Source of the DNA: DASXTC01 sp036505635
Lineage (GTDB): Bacteria > Acidobacteriota > Polarisedimenticolia > JACPZX01 > DASXTC01
Direction of reading: 5' to 3'
DNA: 64,000 bases
Assembly: GCA_036505635.1 (NCBI GenBank)
Contig: DASXTC010000016.1
Location: 32,526 to 96,525, forward strand
Part shown: piece after piece, positions 27,643-37,122 of the stretch
How positions within the stretch are numbered: position 1 is the stretch's first letter
How the letters are laid out: each line of letters begins with the position of its first letter
Made by a program: the position numbers and the translations under genes
Notes under the pieces: model-generated
Seen by the model: only the letters and a program-made list of their open reading frames with translations
Databases searched by the model: none
Told to the model about the DNA's origin: nothing

Positions 27643-28544
27643 GCCGATCCGCGAGACGAACCACCCTGATCGCGTCCGCGCTCCTCGCGGCGTCGGCCGC
27701 GGCGTGCGCGACTCCGGCCGCGGGGCAGGAGCTGGTACGCCCCGAGGATGCCGTGGTGGCGCTCTTCAGCCTCCAGACCGAGCTGGAGGTCGACGCCAAG
27801 GTGCTGCGACGGATGGAGCAGCGTCTTGAGGAGAACCGGAAGGCCCGGCTCACGGCGAGCGATCGCGTCAACAAGCTCTACTCCGAGCTGGACGACCTCT
27901 TCGAGAAGTACCGGGCGGCGATCCACAGCCGTCCCGGACGTGGCGGGTCGAGCGGCCAGGACCGCGAGGAGGAGGACGGGGCAACCGTCCAGCAGCTCGA
28001 GGAACAGATCGAGATCGCCCAGACCGATGTGAAGGCCGCTGAGCGCGCGGAAGCCTCCGTGCGGGAGGAGGGGCACAAGATGCGCGACGACATCCGGGAT
28101 CAAAAGGAGCGGATGGGTCTCCTGGCCGCCCAGATCGACGCGCTCTATGCGAGGCTGCCCGCGCCGCGCGAGTCGCTCACGGGGGTCTGGGACATCACGT
28201 TTCTGCCCAGCGGCGACAAGGGCGTGTTCGCGCTCTTCCAGTCGGGCACGATCGTCACCGGCCAGTACGTGCTCGACGGCCCCTTTCACGGAAGCCTGGA
28301 CGGGACCCTCATCGACCGCAAGCTTCTGGTCCATCGAATTGATTCGCGCCTGGGCCGATCGATGGATCTGTCGGCGTCCCTCTCGCAGGACGGCCAGGCG
28401 CTGCGCGGCACGTGGGAGAACTACGACCTGTCCAACGGCCAGGCCCGCACCGGCTCGTGGGCGGGGCGCCGCAGGCCGGCACGGCGCGCGCCGGAGGCCG
28501 TCGGTGAGGGGGAGACCCCCGGGCGGGAAGGGACCCCTCCGTAG
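27639..28544 (+). CDS. exported coiled-coil protein of unknown function
   Basis: A 301-residue protein with a signal sequence (basic start, hydrophobic residues 10-22, then Cys23 in AAACAT, so possibly a lipoprotein). Residues about 35-180 are a long charged coiled coil interrupted by a Ser/Gly/Glu-rich stretch (about 95-115). Residues about 185-275 look like a beta domain (LTGVWDITFLPSGDKGVF, GTWENYDL) resembling small calycin-like or lipocalin-like sheets. The tail is Arg/Pro-rich and disordered. It starts with GTG overlapping the previous stop, 2 bases upstream of lolC, so an envelope role linked to lipoprotein sorting is possible but unproven. Confidence 0.7.
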   Translation: MSRSARRTTLIASALLAASAAACATPAAGQELVRPEDAVVALFSLQTELEVDAKVLRRMEQRLEENRKARLTASDRVNKLYSELDDLFEKYRAAIHSRPGRGGSSGQDREEEDGATVQQLEEQIEIAQTDVKAAERAEASVREEGHKMRDDIRDQKERMGLLAAQIDALYARLPAPRESLTGVWDITFLPSGDKGVFALFQSGTIVTGQYVLDGPFHGSLDGTLIDRKLLVHRIDSRLGRSMDLSASLSQDGQALRGTWENYDLSNGQARTGSWAGRRRPARRAPEAVGEGETPGREGTPP

Positions 28545-28546
28545 TC

Positions 28547-29824
28547 ATGAGCACCGGCCGCGCCGCGTCCCCCTTCACGATGAGACGCTACGAGCTGTTC
28601 CTGGCGGCTCGCTACCTCTCCACGCGGCGCAAGCAGACCTTCATCACCCTCATCACCACGATCTCGGTGCTCGGCGTGGCCGTCGGTGTGGCCGCCCTCA
28701 TCATCGGCCTGTCGCTCGCCACCGGGATACACCAGGACATTCGCGAGCGCATCCTCGGGGCCAACGCGCACGTGACGGTCTTCGCTCCGCCCGGCTCCGA
28801 AGGGATGCGTGACCACGCGGCCCTCCAGGAGAAGATCCGGGCGGTGCCCGGGGTGGAGGCGACCGCGCCGGTCCTTTTCGAGAAGGGGCTGATGACCTCG
28901 GAGCTCAACGTGTCGGGCACGGCCGTGTTCCTCAAGGGAGTCGACCCCGCCATCGAGGGGCGCGTCACCGAGGTGGGCTCACGCTTCACCTCCGGCAGCC
29001 TCTCGGACCTCGCGCCGGCGGGTGATCCGCCGTCCGACCCGATCGCGCTGGGCAAGGACCTGGCGCGATCGCTCGGCGTGGCGATGGGGGATCGGGTGCG
29101 CGTCATCGTGCCGCAGGTGCGCCTGTCTCCCTGGGGCATACGGCCGCGCATGCGCACCTTCGTGGTGGCCGGCATCATCGACTCCGGGTTCTACGACTAC
29201 GACGCCTCGTGGGCCTACTGCTCCCTTCCGGCCGCCCGCCGGCTCTTCGGCGTCGAGGACATCGTCACCGTCATCGAGGTGAAGCTGAAGGACCTGGACG
29301 CCATCGAGACGGTGCGCGGCCGGATCGCGGCGGCGGTGGGGGACGCGTACCCGGTCACCGACATGATCGAGATGAACAAGACCTTCTTCGCGGCCCTGGC
29401 GACCGAGAAGCTGCTGGCGTTCCTGGTCATCGGCCTGATCGTGGTGGTGGCGGCCCTCAACATCGTCTCGACGCTCATCCTCATGGTCATGGAGAAGGTG
29501 CGAGACATCGGAACGCTGGTCTCGATGGGAGCCACCTCCCGCGGCGTCATGACGGTCTTCATGCTGCAGGGGTCCCTGATCGGGGTGGCCGGGACGGCCG
29601 TAGGGTGCGCCGTGGGGCTGGGGGCGGCCTGGGTGCTCGACACCTGGAAGCTGATCCCCCTGCCCGCCGACGTCTATTTCGTGCCCTACGTGCCCTTCAC
29701 CGTCAGACCGCTGGACTTCACCCTGGTGGCCGCAACGGCTCTGGTGGTTTCCTTCCTGGCCACACTCTACCCGGCGTGGAAGGCCTCCCGGCTCGATCCG
29801 GTGGAGGCCCTGCGCTATGAGTGA
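28547..29824 (+). CDS. lolC: lipoprotein-releasing ABC transporter permease LolC/LolE
   Basis: Inner-membrane permease of 425 residues that pulls outer-membrane lipoproteins out of the inner membrane for LolA. It shows the family start (YELFLAARYLSTRRKQTFITLITTISVLGVAVGVAALI), a large periplasmic MacB-like domain (about 60-275), then three C-terminal membrane segments (about 285-310, 330-360, 390-410) and the ending YPAWKASRLDPVEALRYE. Only one permease gene is present, so it would act as a LolF-type homodimer. It overlaps lolD by 8 bases. Confidence 0.92.
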   Translation: MSTGRAASPFTMRRYELFLAARYLSTRRKQTFITLITTISVLGVAVGVAALIIGLSLATGIHQDIRERILGANAHVTVFAPPGSEGMRDHAALQEKIRAVPGVEATAPVLFEKGLMTSELNVSGTAVFLKGVDPAIEGRVTEVGSRFTSGSLSDLAPAGDPPSDPIALGKDLARSLGVAMGDRVRVIVPQVRLSPWGIRPRMRTFVVAGIIDSGFYDYDASWAYCSLPAARRLFGVEDIVTVIEVKLKDLDAIETVRGRIAAAVGDAYPVTDMIEMNKTFFAALATEKLLAFLVIGLIVVVAALNIVSTLILMVMEKVRDIGTLVSMGATSRGVMTVFMLQGSLIGVAGTAVGCAVGLGAAWVLDTWKLIPLPADVYFVPYVPFTVRPLDFTLVAATALVVSFLATLYPAWKASRLDPVEALRYE

Positions 29825-30542
29825 CCTGATCGAGGCTCGCGGCCTGACCCGGTCGTTTCGAAGCGGCGGCAAGACGATCGAGGTCCTCCGCGGCCTCGAC
29901 CTGAAGGTGGCTCCGGGCGAGATGGTGGCCATCGTGGGAGAGTCGGGGGTGGGCAAGAGCACGCTGCTGCACATCCTGGGCGCCCTTGACCGTCCCGACT
30001 CCGGCTCCTACCTTTTCGATGGACGGGGGATCTTCGAGGGGGCGCCCGATGATCTGGCGCGGTTCCGCAACGAACGGATCGGTTTCGTCTTCCAGTTCCA
30101 CAACCTGCTGCCTGAGTTCTCGGCCGTCGAAAACGTCATGATTGCCGGGTTGATCGGGCGCCGGGCCCCGGCCGAAGTCCGGGAGCGTGCCCTGGGGAGC
30201 CTGTCGGAGCTGGGGGTGGGGGAGAGGGCGGACCACCTGCCGGCGCACCTGTCGGGCGGAGAGCAGCAGCGAGTGGCCATCGCCCGCGCCCTGATGACGG
30301 CGGGCTCGCTCATGCTCGCGGACGAGCCGACCGGCAATCTGGATCCCACCACCGCCCTGAGGGTTTTCGAGGTCCTGCGCGAGGTCCAGAGGAACCGGGG
30401 CCTGACGGTCATCATGGCGACCCACAACGAGCGGCTGGCCTGTGCGTGCGACCGGGTTCTGCAGCTCCGGGAGGGGGTCCTGAGTCCATCGGAATCCTGG
30501 AGGCCCGGCGCGCCTTCCCGGCGGGAGGTGGCGCGGCCATGA
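29817..30542 (+). CDS. lolD: lipoprotein-releasing ABC transporter ATPase LolD
   Basis: Cytoplasmic ATPase of 241 residues driving LolC. Walker A GESGVGKST (41-49), Q-loop in FVFQFHNLLPEFSAVEN (a MacB/LolD hallmark), signature LSGGEQQRVAIARAL, Walker B LMLADEPTGNLD and H-loop MATHNE are all present. ATG 29817 lies inside the end of lolC. The tail past residue 225 is Ser/Arg/Pro-rich. Its stop codon lies in the -35 box of the clpC promoter. Confidence 0.94.
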   Translation: MSDLIEARGLTRSFRSGGKTIEVLRGLDLKVAPGEMVAIVGESGVGKSTLLHILGALDRPDSGSYLFDGRGIFEGAPDDLARFRNERIGFVFQFHNLLPEFSAVENVMIAGLIGRRAPAEVRERALGSLSELGVGERADHLPAHLSGGEQQRVAIARALMTAGSLMLADEPTGNLDPTTALRVFEVLREVQRNRGLTVIMATHNERLACACDRVLQLREGVLSPSESWRPGAPSRREVARP

Positions 30543-30567
30543 CAGCGCTCGTGAATCCCGCTACAAT
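30539..30567 (+). promoter_or_regulatory. sigma-70 promoter of clpC
   Basis: ATGACA (30539-30544), 17-base spacer, TACAAT (30562-30567). The -35 box contains the lolD stop codon. Transcription would start near 30574, 50 bases before clpC. No CtsR or HrcA operator was recognised. Confidence 0.65.
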
Positions 30568-30623
30568 GGCGCCTGACGCCCGGGATGCCGGGGCCCGCCC
30601 AGGCCGCGCGAGGGACTGAGCCG

Positions 30624-33050
30624 ATGTTCGAGAAGTTCACCGAAAAGGCAAAAAGGGTCCTCTTCCTGGCTCGGTACGAGGCGAGCCAGATGGGCAGCCG
30701 CGTCATCGGGACCGAGCACCTGCTGCTCGGGTTGCTCAAGGAAGGCGAGGAGATCACCCGCGAGCTGTTCGGGCGCTCCAACATCGCCATCGAGATGCTC
30801 AAGGTGGAGCTGGAGGAGATCGGCCCCTCCCGCGAGAAGATCTCCACCTCGGTCGAGATCCCCTTCAGCGAGGAGAGCAAGAAGGCCCTCGCCTACGCGG
30901 AGGAGGAGGCCAACCGCCTGCTCCACTCGTACGTCGGCACCGAGCACATCCTGCTGGGGCTCCTGCGCGTGGAGCACTCGGCCGCGGCGCGCGTGCTCCA
31001 GGAAAAGGGAATGGAGCTTTACGCGGTCCGGGAGGACACCATCGCGCTGCTCAAGAAGCGCGGGGTGCCCAAGAAGAAGCGAGAGACCCCCTTCCTCAAC
31101 GAGTTCTCCCAGGACCTGTCCGCCATGGCCGAGAGCGGGATGTTCGACCCGCTCATCGGGCGCGAGTCCGAGCTGGAGCGCGTGGTGCAGATCCTCTCGC
31201 GGCGCCGGAAGAACAACCCGGTGCTCCTGGGCGAGCCCGGCGTCGGCAAGACCGCGATCGTCGAGGGGCTCGCGCAGAGGATCGTGGAGGGCAACGTGCC
31301 GCCGTCGCTGGTGGACAAGCGGATCCTGGCGCTGGACCTCTCGCTCATCGTGGCGGGCACCAAGTATCGCGGCCAGTTCGAGGAGAGGCTCAAGGGAATC
31401 ATCAGCGAGCTGACGGGCTCCGAGGACATCATCATCTTCATCGACGAGATCCACTCCTTGATCGGGGCGGGCTCGGCGGAGGGATCCCTCGACGCCGCCA
31501 ACATCCTCAAGCCGGCGCTGTCGCGCGGCGAGGTGCAGTGCATCGGCGCCACCACGCCCCGCGACTACCACAAGTACATCGAGAAGGACCGCGCTCTGGT
31601 GCGGCGCTTCCAGGCGATCAAGATCATCCCGCCGTCGGAAGAAGAGACGATCGATATCCTGCGCGGCATCAAGGATCGTTACGAGAGGTTCCACCAGGTC
31701 CGGTTCTCCGACGAGGCGCTCACCAGCTCGGTCTACCTGTCGAACCGCTACATCACGGATCGGTTCCTGCCCGACAAGGCGATCGACGTCATCGACGAGG
31801 CGGGCGCCCGTGTCAAACTCAAGAAGCGGACCTCGTACCTGGAGGTCCGGCAGATCGAGGGGCGCCTCAAGGAGGCCACGCGCAGCATGAAGCGGGCCCT
31901 GGCGCGCAAGGATTTCGAGCGGGCGGTGAGGCACCACGACGAGGAGATGACGCTGAGACGCCAGTTCGAGGACCTGCGCCGCAAGTGCGAGGACGAGGGG
32001 CAGACGATCCTCGACGTGGAGAAGAACGACATCGAGGACGTGATCTCGCGCTGGACGGGGATACCGCTGGCCACCGTCGAGAAGGAGGAGATGGAGAAGC
32101 TCCTCAAGATGGAAGAGTTCCTCCACGAGCGGATCGTGGGGCAGCACTCCGCCATCTCGGCGCTGGCCCGGGCGATCCGCCGCTCGCGCGCCGGTCTCAA
32201 GAGTCCCATGCGTCCGATGGGCTCGTTCATCTTCCTCGGGCCCACGGGGGTCGGCAAGACGGAGGTGGCCCGGACGCTGGCGGCATTCCTCTTCGGAAAC
32301 GAGGCGGCGCTCGTGCGCTTCGACATGTCGGAGTACATGGAGAAGCACGCCATCGCCAAGATGATCGGGTCGCCTCCCGGTTACGTCGGGCACGAGGAGG
32401 GGGGCCAGCTCACGGAGAGGATCAAGCGCAAGCCCTACAGCGTCATCCTGCTCGACGAGATCGAGAAGGCGCATCCGGACATCCTCAATATCCTGTTGCA
32501 GGTCTTCGAGGACGGCATGCTCACCGACGCGTACGGCGACGTGGTGGACTTCAAGAACACGCTCGTGATCATGACCTCCAACATCGGCTCGAGCTCGCTG
32601 GACTCGGATAAGAGGCCGGGGTTCATGAGCAAGGGCGATCCGAAGGAGGACGGACGGCAGCGCGAATCGGTGATGTCGGACGTCAAGCGGACACTGAGCC
32701 CCGAGTTCCTCAACCGGATCGACGAGATCATCGTCTTCGACGCGCTGGACGACAACGACCTGCTGCAGATCTGCAAGCTGATGATCAACAGGCTCAACGA
32801 GACCTTGAAGGGCCGCAACCTCGAGATCTCCCTCACCGACGACGCGTATCGCTGGCTTCTCAACACGACGGCCCGCGAGCGCAACTACGGGGCGAGACCG
32901 CTGCGGCGCGCCATCCAGAGATACATCGAGGATGCGCTCTCCGAGGACCTGATCCAGGGCAAGTTCCCCGGCTGCGGCCACGTGGAGGTCTACCTGGAAG
33001 GAGATCGGCTGATCTTCCGGGAGGCTCCCGAATTCAACCTGGCCACCTGA
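30624..33050 (+). CDS. clpC: ATP-dependent Clp protease ATPase subunit ClpC
   Basis: Hsp100 unfoldase of 808 residues that feeds proteins to ClpP or refolds them. Two N-terminal Clp_N repeats (about 1-145) are followed by AAA-1 with GEPGVGKTAIVEG, a short middle coiled coil (about 405-475, ClpC size and smaller than ClpB), and AAA-2 with GPTGVGKTEVARTL and VILLDEIEKAHPD. The start at ATG 30624 gives the typical MFEKFTEKAKRV and is preceded by GAGGGA; an ATG at 30585 would add 13 residues. No mcsA, mcsB or ctsR genes are nearby. Confidence 0.95.
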   Translation: MFEKFTEKAKRVLFLARYEASQMGSRVIGTEHLLLGLLKEGEEITRELFGRSNIAIEMLKVELEEIGPSREKISTSVEIPFSEESKKALAYAEEEANRLLHSYVGTEHILLGLLRVEHSAAARVLQEKGMELYAVREDTIALLKKRGVPKKKRETPFLNEFSQDLSAMAESGMFDPLIGRESELERVVQILSRRRKNNPVLLGEPGVGKTAIVEGLAQRIVEGNVPPSLVDKRILALDLSLIVAGTKYRGQFEERLKGIISELTGSEDIIIFIDEIHSLIGAGSAEGSLDAANILKPALSRGEVQCIGATTPRDYHKYIEKDRALVRRFQAIKIIPPSEEETIDILRGIKDRYERFHQVRFSDEALTSSVYLSNRYITDRFLPDKAIDVIDEAGARVKLKKRTSYLEVRQIEGRLKEATRSMKRALARKDFERAVRHHDEEMTLRRQFEDLRRKCEDEGQTILDVEKNDIEDVISRWTGIPLATVEKEEMEKLLKMEEFLHERIVGQHSAISALARAIRRSRAGLKSPMRPMGSFIFLGPTGVGKTEVARTLAAFLFGNEAALVRFDMSEYMEKHAIAKMIGSPPGYVGHEEGGQLTERIKRKPYSVILLDEIEKAHPDILNILLQVFEDGMLTDAYGDVVDFKNTLVIMTSNIGSSSLDSDKRPGFMSKGDPKEDGRQRESVMSDVKRTLSPEFLNRIDEIIVFDALDDNDLLQICKLMINRLNETLKGRNLEISLTDDAYRWLLNTTARERNYGARPLRRAIQRYIEDALSEDLIQGKFPGCGHVEVYLEGDRLIFREAPEFNLAT

Positions 33051-33067
33051 CGGCCATCGAGGTTCTG

Positions 33068-35488
33068 TTGCTGGCGTGCCGCTCCCTGCACAGGCTCGTG
33101 TGTCCCGCGCGTCTTGCGTTCGGCCTGGTCCTCGCGCTGATCCCGTCCGTTGCGCTATCCGCCCCGGTCCCCGCCGAGAGAGGAGCCAAAATCCAGCGCG
33201 TGGTCGTCGACGGCAATCAGCGCGTCTCGGACGAGGCGGTGCTCCACCTGATGACCGTGAAGGTGGGGGACCCCTACGACGAGGACCTCCTGAAGGAGGA
33301 GTTCAAGCGTCTGTGGGCTCGCGGGCTGTTCGAGGACCTTTCGATCGAGTCACGCGAGATGGAAGGGGGCGTGGCGATCATCATCCACGTCCGCGAGAAG
33401 CCGGTGGTCAACTCGCTCAAGTACTCCGAGAGCAAGGTGATCACGGAAAGCCAGATCGAGGACTCGCTCAAGACCCGCAACGCCCAGATCGCCATCGGCG
33501 AGCCGGTCGACTACACCGTCCTGAAGAAGGCGGAGGAGGGGATCCGGTCGCTCCTGAACCAGAAGGGGTATCTCGACGCCCAGGTCCACGCGGAGACCAA
33601 GGATGCCGGCAACGGCAACGTGGAGGTCACCTTCAAGATCGAAGAGGGTGCCAAGACCCGCATCAGGTCGATCAAGTTCATCGGCAACGAGGTCTACTCC
33701 TCGCGACGGCTCAAGAAGGCCCTGAAGAACACCAAGGAGCACGGGTTCCTCACGCGCTTCAAGCAGAGAGACATCTACCATCCGCTCAAGTACGACACCG
33801 ACCTGCGTGACGTGGCGAGCCTGTACGGCGACAACGGGTACATCGACGTGGACCTGCCCCCGGCGCTGGTGACGGTCGTGCAGGAAAGGAAATCGCCCAA
33901 GGCCGGCAAGTCCCGCAAGTGGGTGGCCATCGAGCAACGGGTGGTCGAGGGAAGGCAGTACCGCGTCGGCGAGGTGAAGGTGACCGGCAACACGGTCTTC
34001 ACCAGCGAGGAGCTGGTGCGTCTGGTTCCCCTCAGGAAGGGGGACATCCTCAGCGAGTCGTACGTGAAGGCCGGCCTCTCCGTCATCGACGCGCAGTACG
34101 GAGAGAAGGGGTACTTCTACGTCTCCACGAACCGCCTCATCGACAGGCACCCGGACGGCACGGCCGACCTGACGGTCAAGATCAACGAGGACAGGCAGTA
34201 CTACCTCGACCGCATCGAGTTCGCCGGAAACAACACCACGCGGGACTTCGTCCTGCGGCGCGAGATCCCCCTCGCCGAAGGGGACCTCTTCGACCTCAAG
34301 CGGTTCAGGCTGGGTTTGCGGCGAATCTCCCAGCTGGGCTATTTCCAGCTCAGCGGGGAGCCGTCCATCTCGCCGGTCCCGGGCGAGAACAAGCTCAGGG
34401 TCGAGGTATCCGGCACGGAGCCCCGACGCAGCGAGCTGCAAGTGGGGGGCGGCTACTCGGGGCTCGACGGCGGTTTCTTCGCGGCCAACTACTCCACGCG
34501 CAACTTCATGGGGCGCGGGGATCTCGTGGCCGTCAACGCGCAGATCGGCTCGATCGCCACCCGCTACCAGCTCAGCTTCACCGAGCCCTACTTTCTCGAC
34601 AAACCGATCACCGCAGGGTTCTCGATCTACCGGCGGGACACCGATTACGTGGGGTTCACGACGAGCGGCAGCGGCGCCAGCGTCACGTTCGGGCGTCGGT
34701 TCCTGAACTTCCACAACGCGAGCGTCACGCTGAACACCGAGAGCACGAACTTCCAGTCGAGCACTCGCGTCTCCAACACGACGACCACCAACAGCGTGCG
34801 TCCCTTCTACAGCTACGACACCCGCAACAACTTCTTCCGGCCGTCGCGCGGTCTCCAGGTTTTCGTCTCCGGCGAGTACGCCGGGGCGGTGCTGGGCGGA
34901 GAGAACTCCTTCGTCAAGCCGCAGGCCGAGATCCAGTACTACATCCCGATGTTCAAGCGCACCTTTCTCGCGGTGCACGGGGAGTGGGGCGCCGTGAGGC
35001 CGCTGCAGGGGGACAAGCTTCAGACCTACGAGCGCTTCTTCATGGGCGGGGAGCGGAGCATGCGGAACTACGCGACGCGCTCGGTGGGTCCCGAGGGGAT
35101 CATCTGCTTCTTCGGCGACCCGCTGGAACCCCAGGCGACGGTGGCAGACTGCCCGGGTGCGCCGCATGGGTCGCTGCACTTTCCGCCGTCCAGGCTCGGG
35201 TTCAAGAACAACGTCATCGGCGGGATCCAGAAGCTGCTGTTCAACGTCGAATACGTGATCCCGATCACGGAGCCGGTGGACTTCGTGATCTACGGCGACG
35301 CGGGTAATGTCTTCGCCGAATGGGAGGACATCAGGTTTTCACGCCTGCGGGGCGACGCGGGTTTCGAGCTGCGGTTCTTCCTGCCGGTCTTCGGCGCGCC
35401 CCTGAGGCTGATCTATGGCAAGACCATCAACGCAGGCGACAACGCGGACACCAAGTCGTTCCTCTTTTCCATCGGCACGACTTTCTGA
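33068..35488 (+). CDS. bamA: outer-membrane protein assembly factor BamA
   Basis: Central Omp85 insertase of 806 residues. A signal peptide (LAFGLVLALIPSVALSA) is followed by five POTRA domains (about 37-430; the first begins IQRVVVDGNQRVSDEAV) and a 16-strand barrel with the lid-lock region and a C-terminal TTF ending. It starts with TTG at 33068, preceded by GAGG. POTRA 3-4 are joined by a charged stretch (about 272-292) longer than in E. coli. It is followed by skp, lpxD, fabZ and lpxA, the same order as in Proteobacteria. Confidence 0.94.
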   Translation: MLACRSLHRLVCPARLAFGLVLALIPSVALSAPVPAERGAKIQRVVVDGNQRVSDEAVLHLMTVKVGDPYDEDLLKEEFKRLWARGLFEDLSIESREMEGGVAIIIHVREKPVVNSLKYSESKVITESQIEDSLKTRNAQIAIGEPVDYTVLKKAEEGIRSLLNQKGYLDAQVHAETKDAGNGNVEVTFKIEEGAKTRIRSIKFIGNEVYSSRRLKKALKNTKEHGFLTRFKQRDIYHPLKYDTDLRDVASLYGDNGYIDVDLPPALVTVVQERKSPKAGKSRKWVAIEQRVVEGRQYRVGEVKVTGNTVFTSEELVRLVPLRKGDILSESYVKAGLSVIDAQYGEKGYFYVSTNRLIDRHPDGTADLTVKINEDRQYYLDRIEFAGNNTTRDFVLRREIPLAEGDLFDLKRFRLGLRRISQLGYFQLSGEPSISPVPGENKLRVEVSGTEPRRSELQVGGGYSGLDGGFFAANYSTRNFMGRGDLVAVNAQIGSIATRYQLSFTEPYFLDKPITAGFSIYRRDTDYVGFTTSGSGASVTFGRRFLNFHNASVTLNTESTNFQSSTRVSNTTTTNSVRPFYSYDTRNNFFRPSRGLQVFVSGEYAGAVLGGENSFVKPQAEIQYYIPMFKRTFLAVHGEWGAVRPLQGDKLQTYERFFMGGERSMRNYATRSVGPEGIICFFGDPLEPQATVADCPGAPHGSLHFPPSRLGFKNNVIGGIQKLLFNVEYVIPITEPVDFVIYGDAGNVFAEWEDIRFSRLRGDAGFELRFFLPVFGAPLRLIYGKTINAGDNADTKSFLFSIGTTF

Positions 35489-35510
35489 TTCGATGAAAGG
35501 AGTCTGGAGA

Positions 35511-36074
35511 GTGAGAAAAAACCTGCTCTCGGTTCTGCTCGTGATCTTTCTACCGGCGACCGGCGGAGTCACGGCCCTGCTGGCCCAGACACCCGCCCCG
35601 CCCGCGTTCAAGGTCGGGGTGGTGAACCAGGACAAGGTGCTCAACGACAGCGAAGAAGGCAAACGCCTCAAGAGCGACCTCGAGAAACTGCGCAGCGCGA
35701 AGGCCGCGGCCATCGACGCGAAGGAGAAGGAGATCAAGCTTCTGCAGGACCAGGTCCTCAGCGCCCAGCTCAGCATGAGCGATGAGAAGCGCGATGAGCT
35801 CGGGCGGCAGCTCAAGCGCAAGAGGGTGGAGTACGAGCGGCTCAACGACGACGCGAGCGCCGAGTTCCAGGAGGCCGCAAACCGCGCGCAGGGGAGGCTC
35901 ATCTCGCTGTTCAGGGATATGATCGCCAAGTACGGCGTGGAGAAGGGCTACACGGTCATCCTCGAGAAGGGCACGCTCTACTTCGCGACGGATGCCGTGG
36001 ACATCACCAGCGAGGTGCTCGTGCGGTTCAACGCGTCCACCCAGGCCGGCCTCCCGGCCCCGCCGAAGGGGTAG
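35511..36074 (+). CDS. skp: OmpH/Skp-family periplasmic chaperone
   Basis: Periplasmic holdase of 187 residues that protects unfolded outer-membrane proteins on the way to BamA. A signal peptide (RKNLLSVLLVIFLP...ALLAQ) is followed by the OmpH domain: a beta strand (FKVGVVNQDKVLNDSEEGK), a long two-arm coiled coil (about 55-140) and a closing strand (YTVILEKGTLYFA). GTG 35511 is chosen because AAAGGAG lies 8 bases before it; ATG 35493 would add six residues. It is the second gene after bamA, 22 bases downstream. Confidence 0.88.
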   Translation: MRKNLLSVLLVIFLPATGGVTALLAQTPAPPAFKVGVVNQDKVLNDSEEGKRLKSDLEKLRSAKAAAIDAKEKEIKLLQDQVLSAQLSMSDEKRDELGRQLKRKRVEYERLNDDASAEFQEAANRAQGRLISLFRDMIAKYGVEKGYTVILEKGTLYFATDAVDITSEVLVRFNASTQAGLPAPPKG

Positions 36075-36081
36075 CAGGCCC

Positions 36082-37119
36082 ATGAGCGCCGGGCGCGGGC
36101 GGACTCTGGGAGACCTGGCGCGGAGCCTCTCGGGCCGCGTCGAAGGGGATCCCGCGCTGGTGGTGGAAGGGATCGCGCCGCTCGACACGGCCGGTCCGCG
36201 CGACCTGAGCTTTCTGGCCAACCCGAGGTACCTGCCGCGGGCCCGCGCCACGGGGGCCGGAGCGGTCATGGTGGGCCCCGACGTCAGCCTGCCGGGAAGG
36301 AATCTCCTTGTTGTGGCCGATCCCTACCTCGCGCTGGCGTCGCTGCTCGAGCTGTTCCACCCACCGCGGCGACCCGAACCGGGGATCCATCCGTCGGCCC
36401 ATATCGGCGCGAACTGCGCCTTCGGCCGCGACGTCTCGGTGCAACCGGGCGCGGTCATCGGCGAGGGATGCCGTCTGGGAGAGCGCGCCGTCGTGATGCC
36501 GGGAGCGGTCCTGGGCGTTCGGGTGGCGGTGGGGGACGCCACAACCATCCACCCGAACGTGACGATCTACGATGGGTGCGTCATCGGGAGCCGTGTCATC
36601 ATCCACGCGGGCTCGGTGATCGGCTCCGATGGGTTCGGGTTCGCCCGGGAAGGAACGCGCCACCGGAAGATTCCGCAGATCGGCAACGTGGTGGTGGAGG
36701 ATGACGTGGAGATCGGGGCAGGCGTCACGGTGGATCGGGGCACCTTCGGCAGCACCGTGATCGGGCGTGGTACGAAAATCGACAACCTCGTCCAGATCGG
36801 ACACAACGTGGCCATCGGCGAGGACAGCATCCTGGTGGCCCAGAGCGGCATCAGCGGCAGCACGCGGCTCGGCCGGAGCGTGACCTTTGCCGGACAGTCG
36901 GGCGCCGTGGGGCACATCGAGATCGGCGACGGAGCCGTCGTCGGCGCCAAGTCGGCCGTCACGCACGATCTGCCCGCGGGGGCCTTCGTCATCGGCCACC
37001 CGGCGATCGACGCGCGCATCTGGAAGCGGGCCGCCGCGATCTTCGCGCGGCTGCCGGATCTCAGACGCCGGCTCCTGAGACTCGAAGGGTCGCGCGAGAC
37101 CGAGGACAAGGAGGTCTGA
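36082..37119 (+). CDS. lpxD: UDP-3-O-acylglucosamine N-acyltransferase
   Basis: Third lipid A enzyme, 345 residues, adding the N-linked acyl chain. An N-terminal uridine-binding domain (about 1-100, GIAPLDTAGPRDLSFLANPRY) precedes a left-handed beta helix of hexapeptide repeats (about 105-310) with the catalytic-histidine region IDNLVQIGHNVAIG, and a C-terminal helix. Length matches the family. ATG 36082, 7 bases after skp. It acts after LpxC, and here is grouped with fabZ and lpxA. Confidence 0.95.
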   Translation: MSAGRGRTLGDLARSLSGRVEGDPALVVEGIAPLDTAGPRDLSFLANPRYLPRARATGAGAVMVGPDVSLPGRNLLVVADPYLALASLLELFHPPRRPEPGIHPSAHIGANCAFGRDVSVQPGAVIGEGCRLGERAVVMPGAVLGVRVAVGDATTIHPNVTIYDGCVIGSRVIIHAGSVIGSDGFGFAREGTRHRKIPQIGNVVVEDDVEIGAGVTVDRGTFGSTVIGRGTKIDNLVQIGHNVAIGEDSILVAQSGISGSTRLGRSVTFAGQSGAVGHIEIGDGAVVGAKSAVTHDLPAGAFVIGHPAIDARIWKRAAAIFARLPDLRRRLLRLEGSRETEDKEV

Positions 37120-37122
37120 CAC

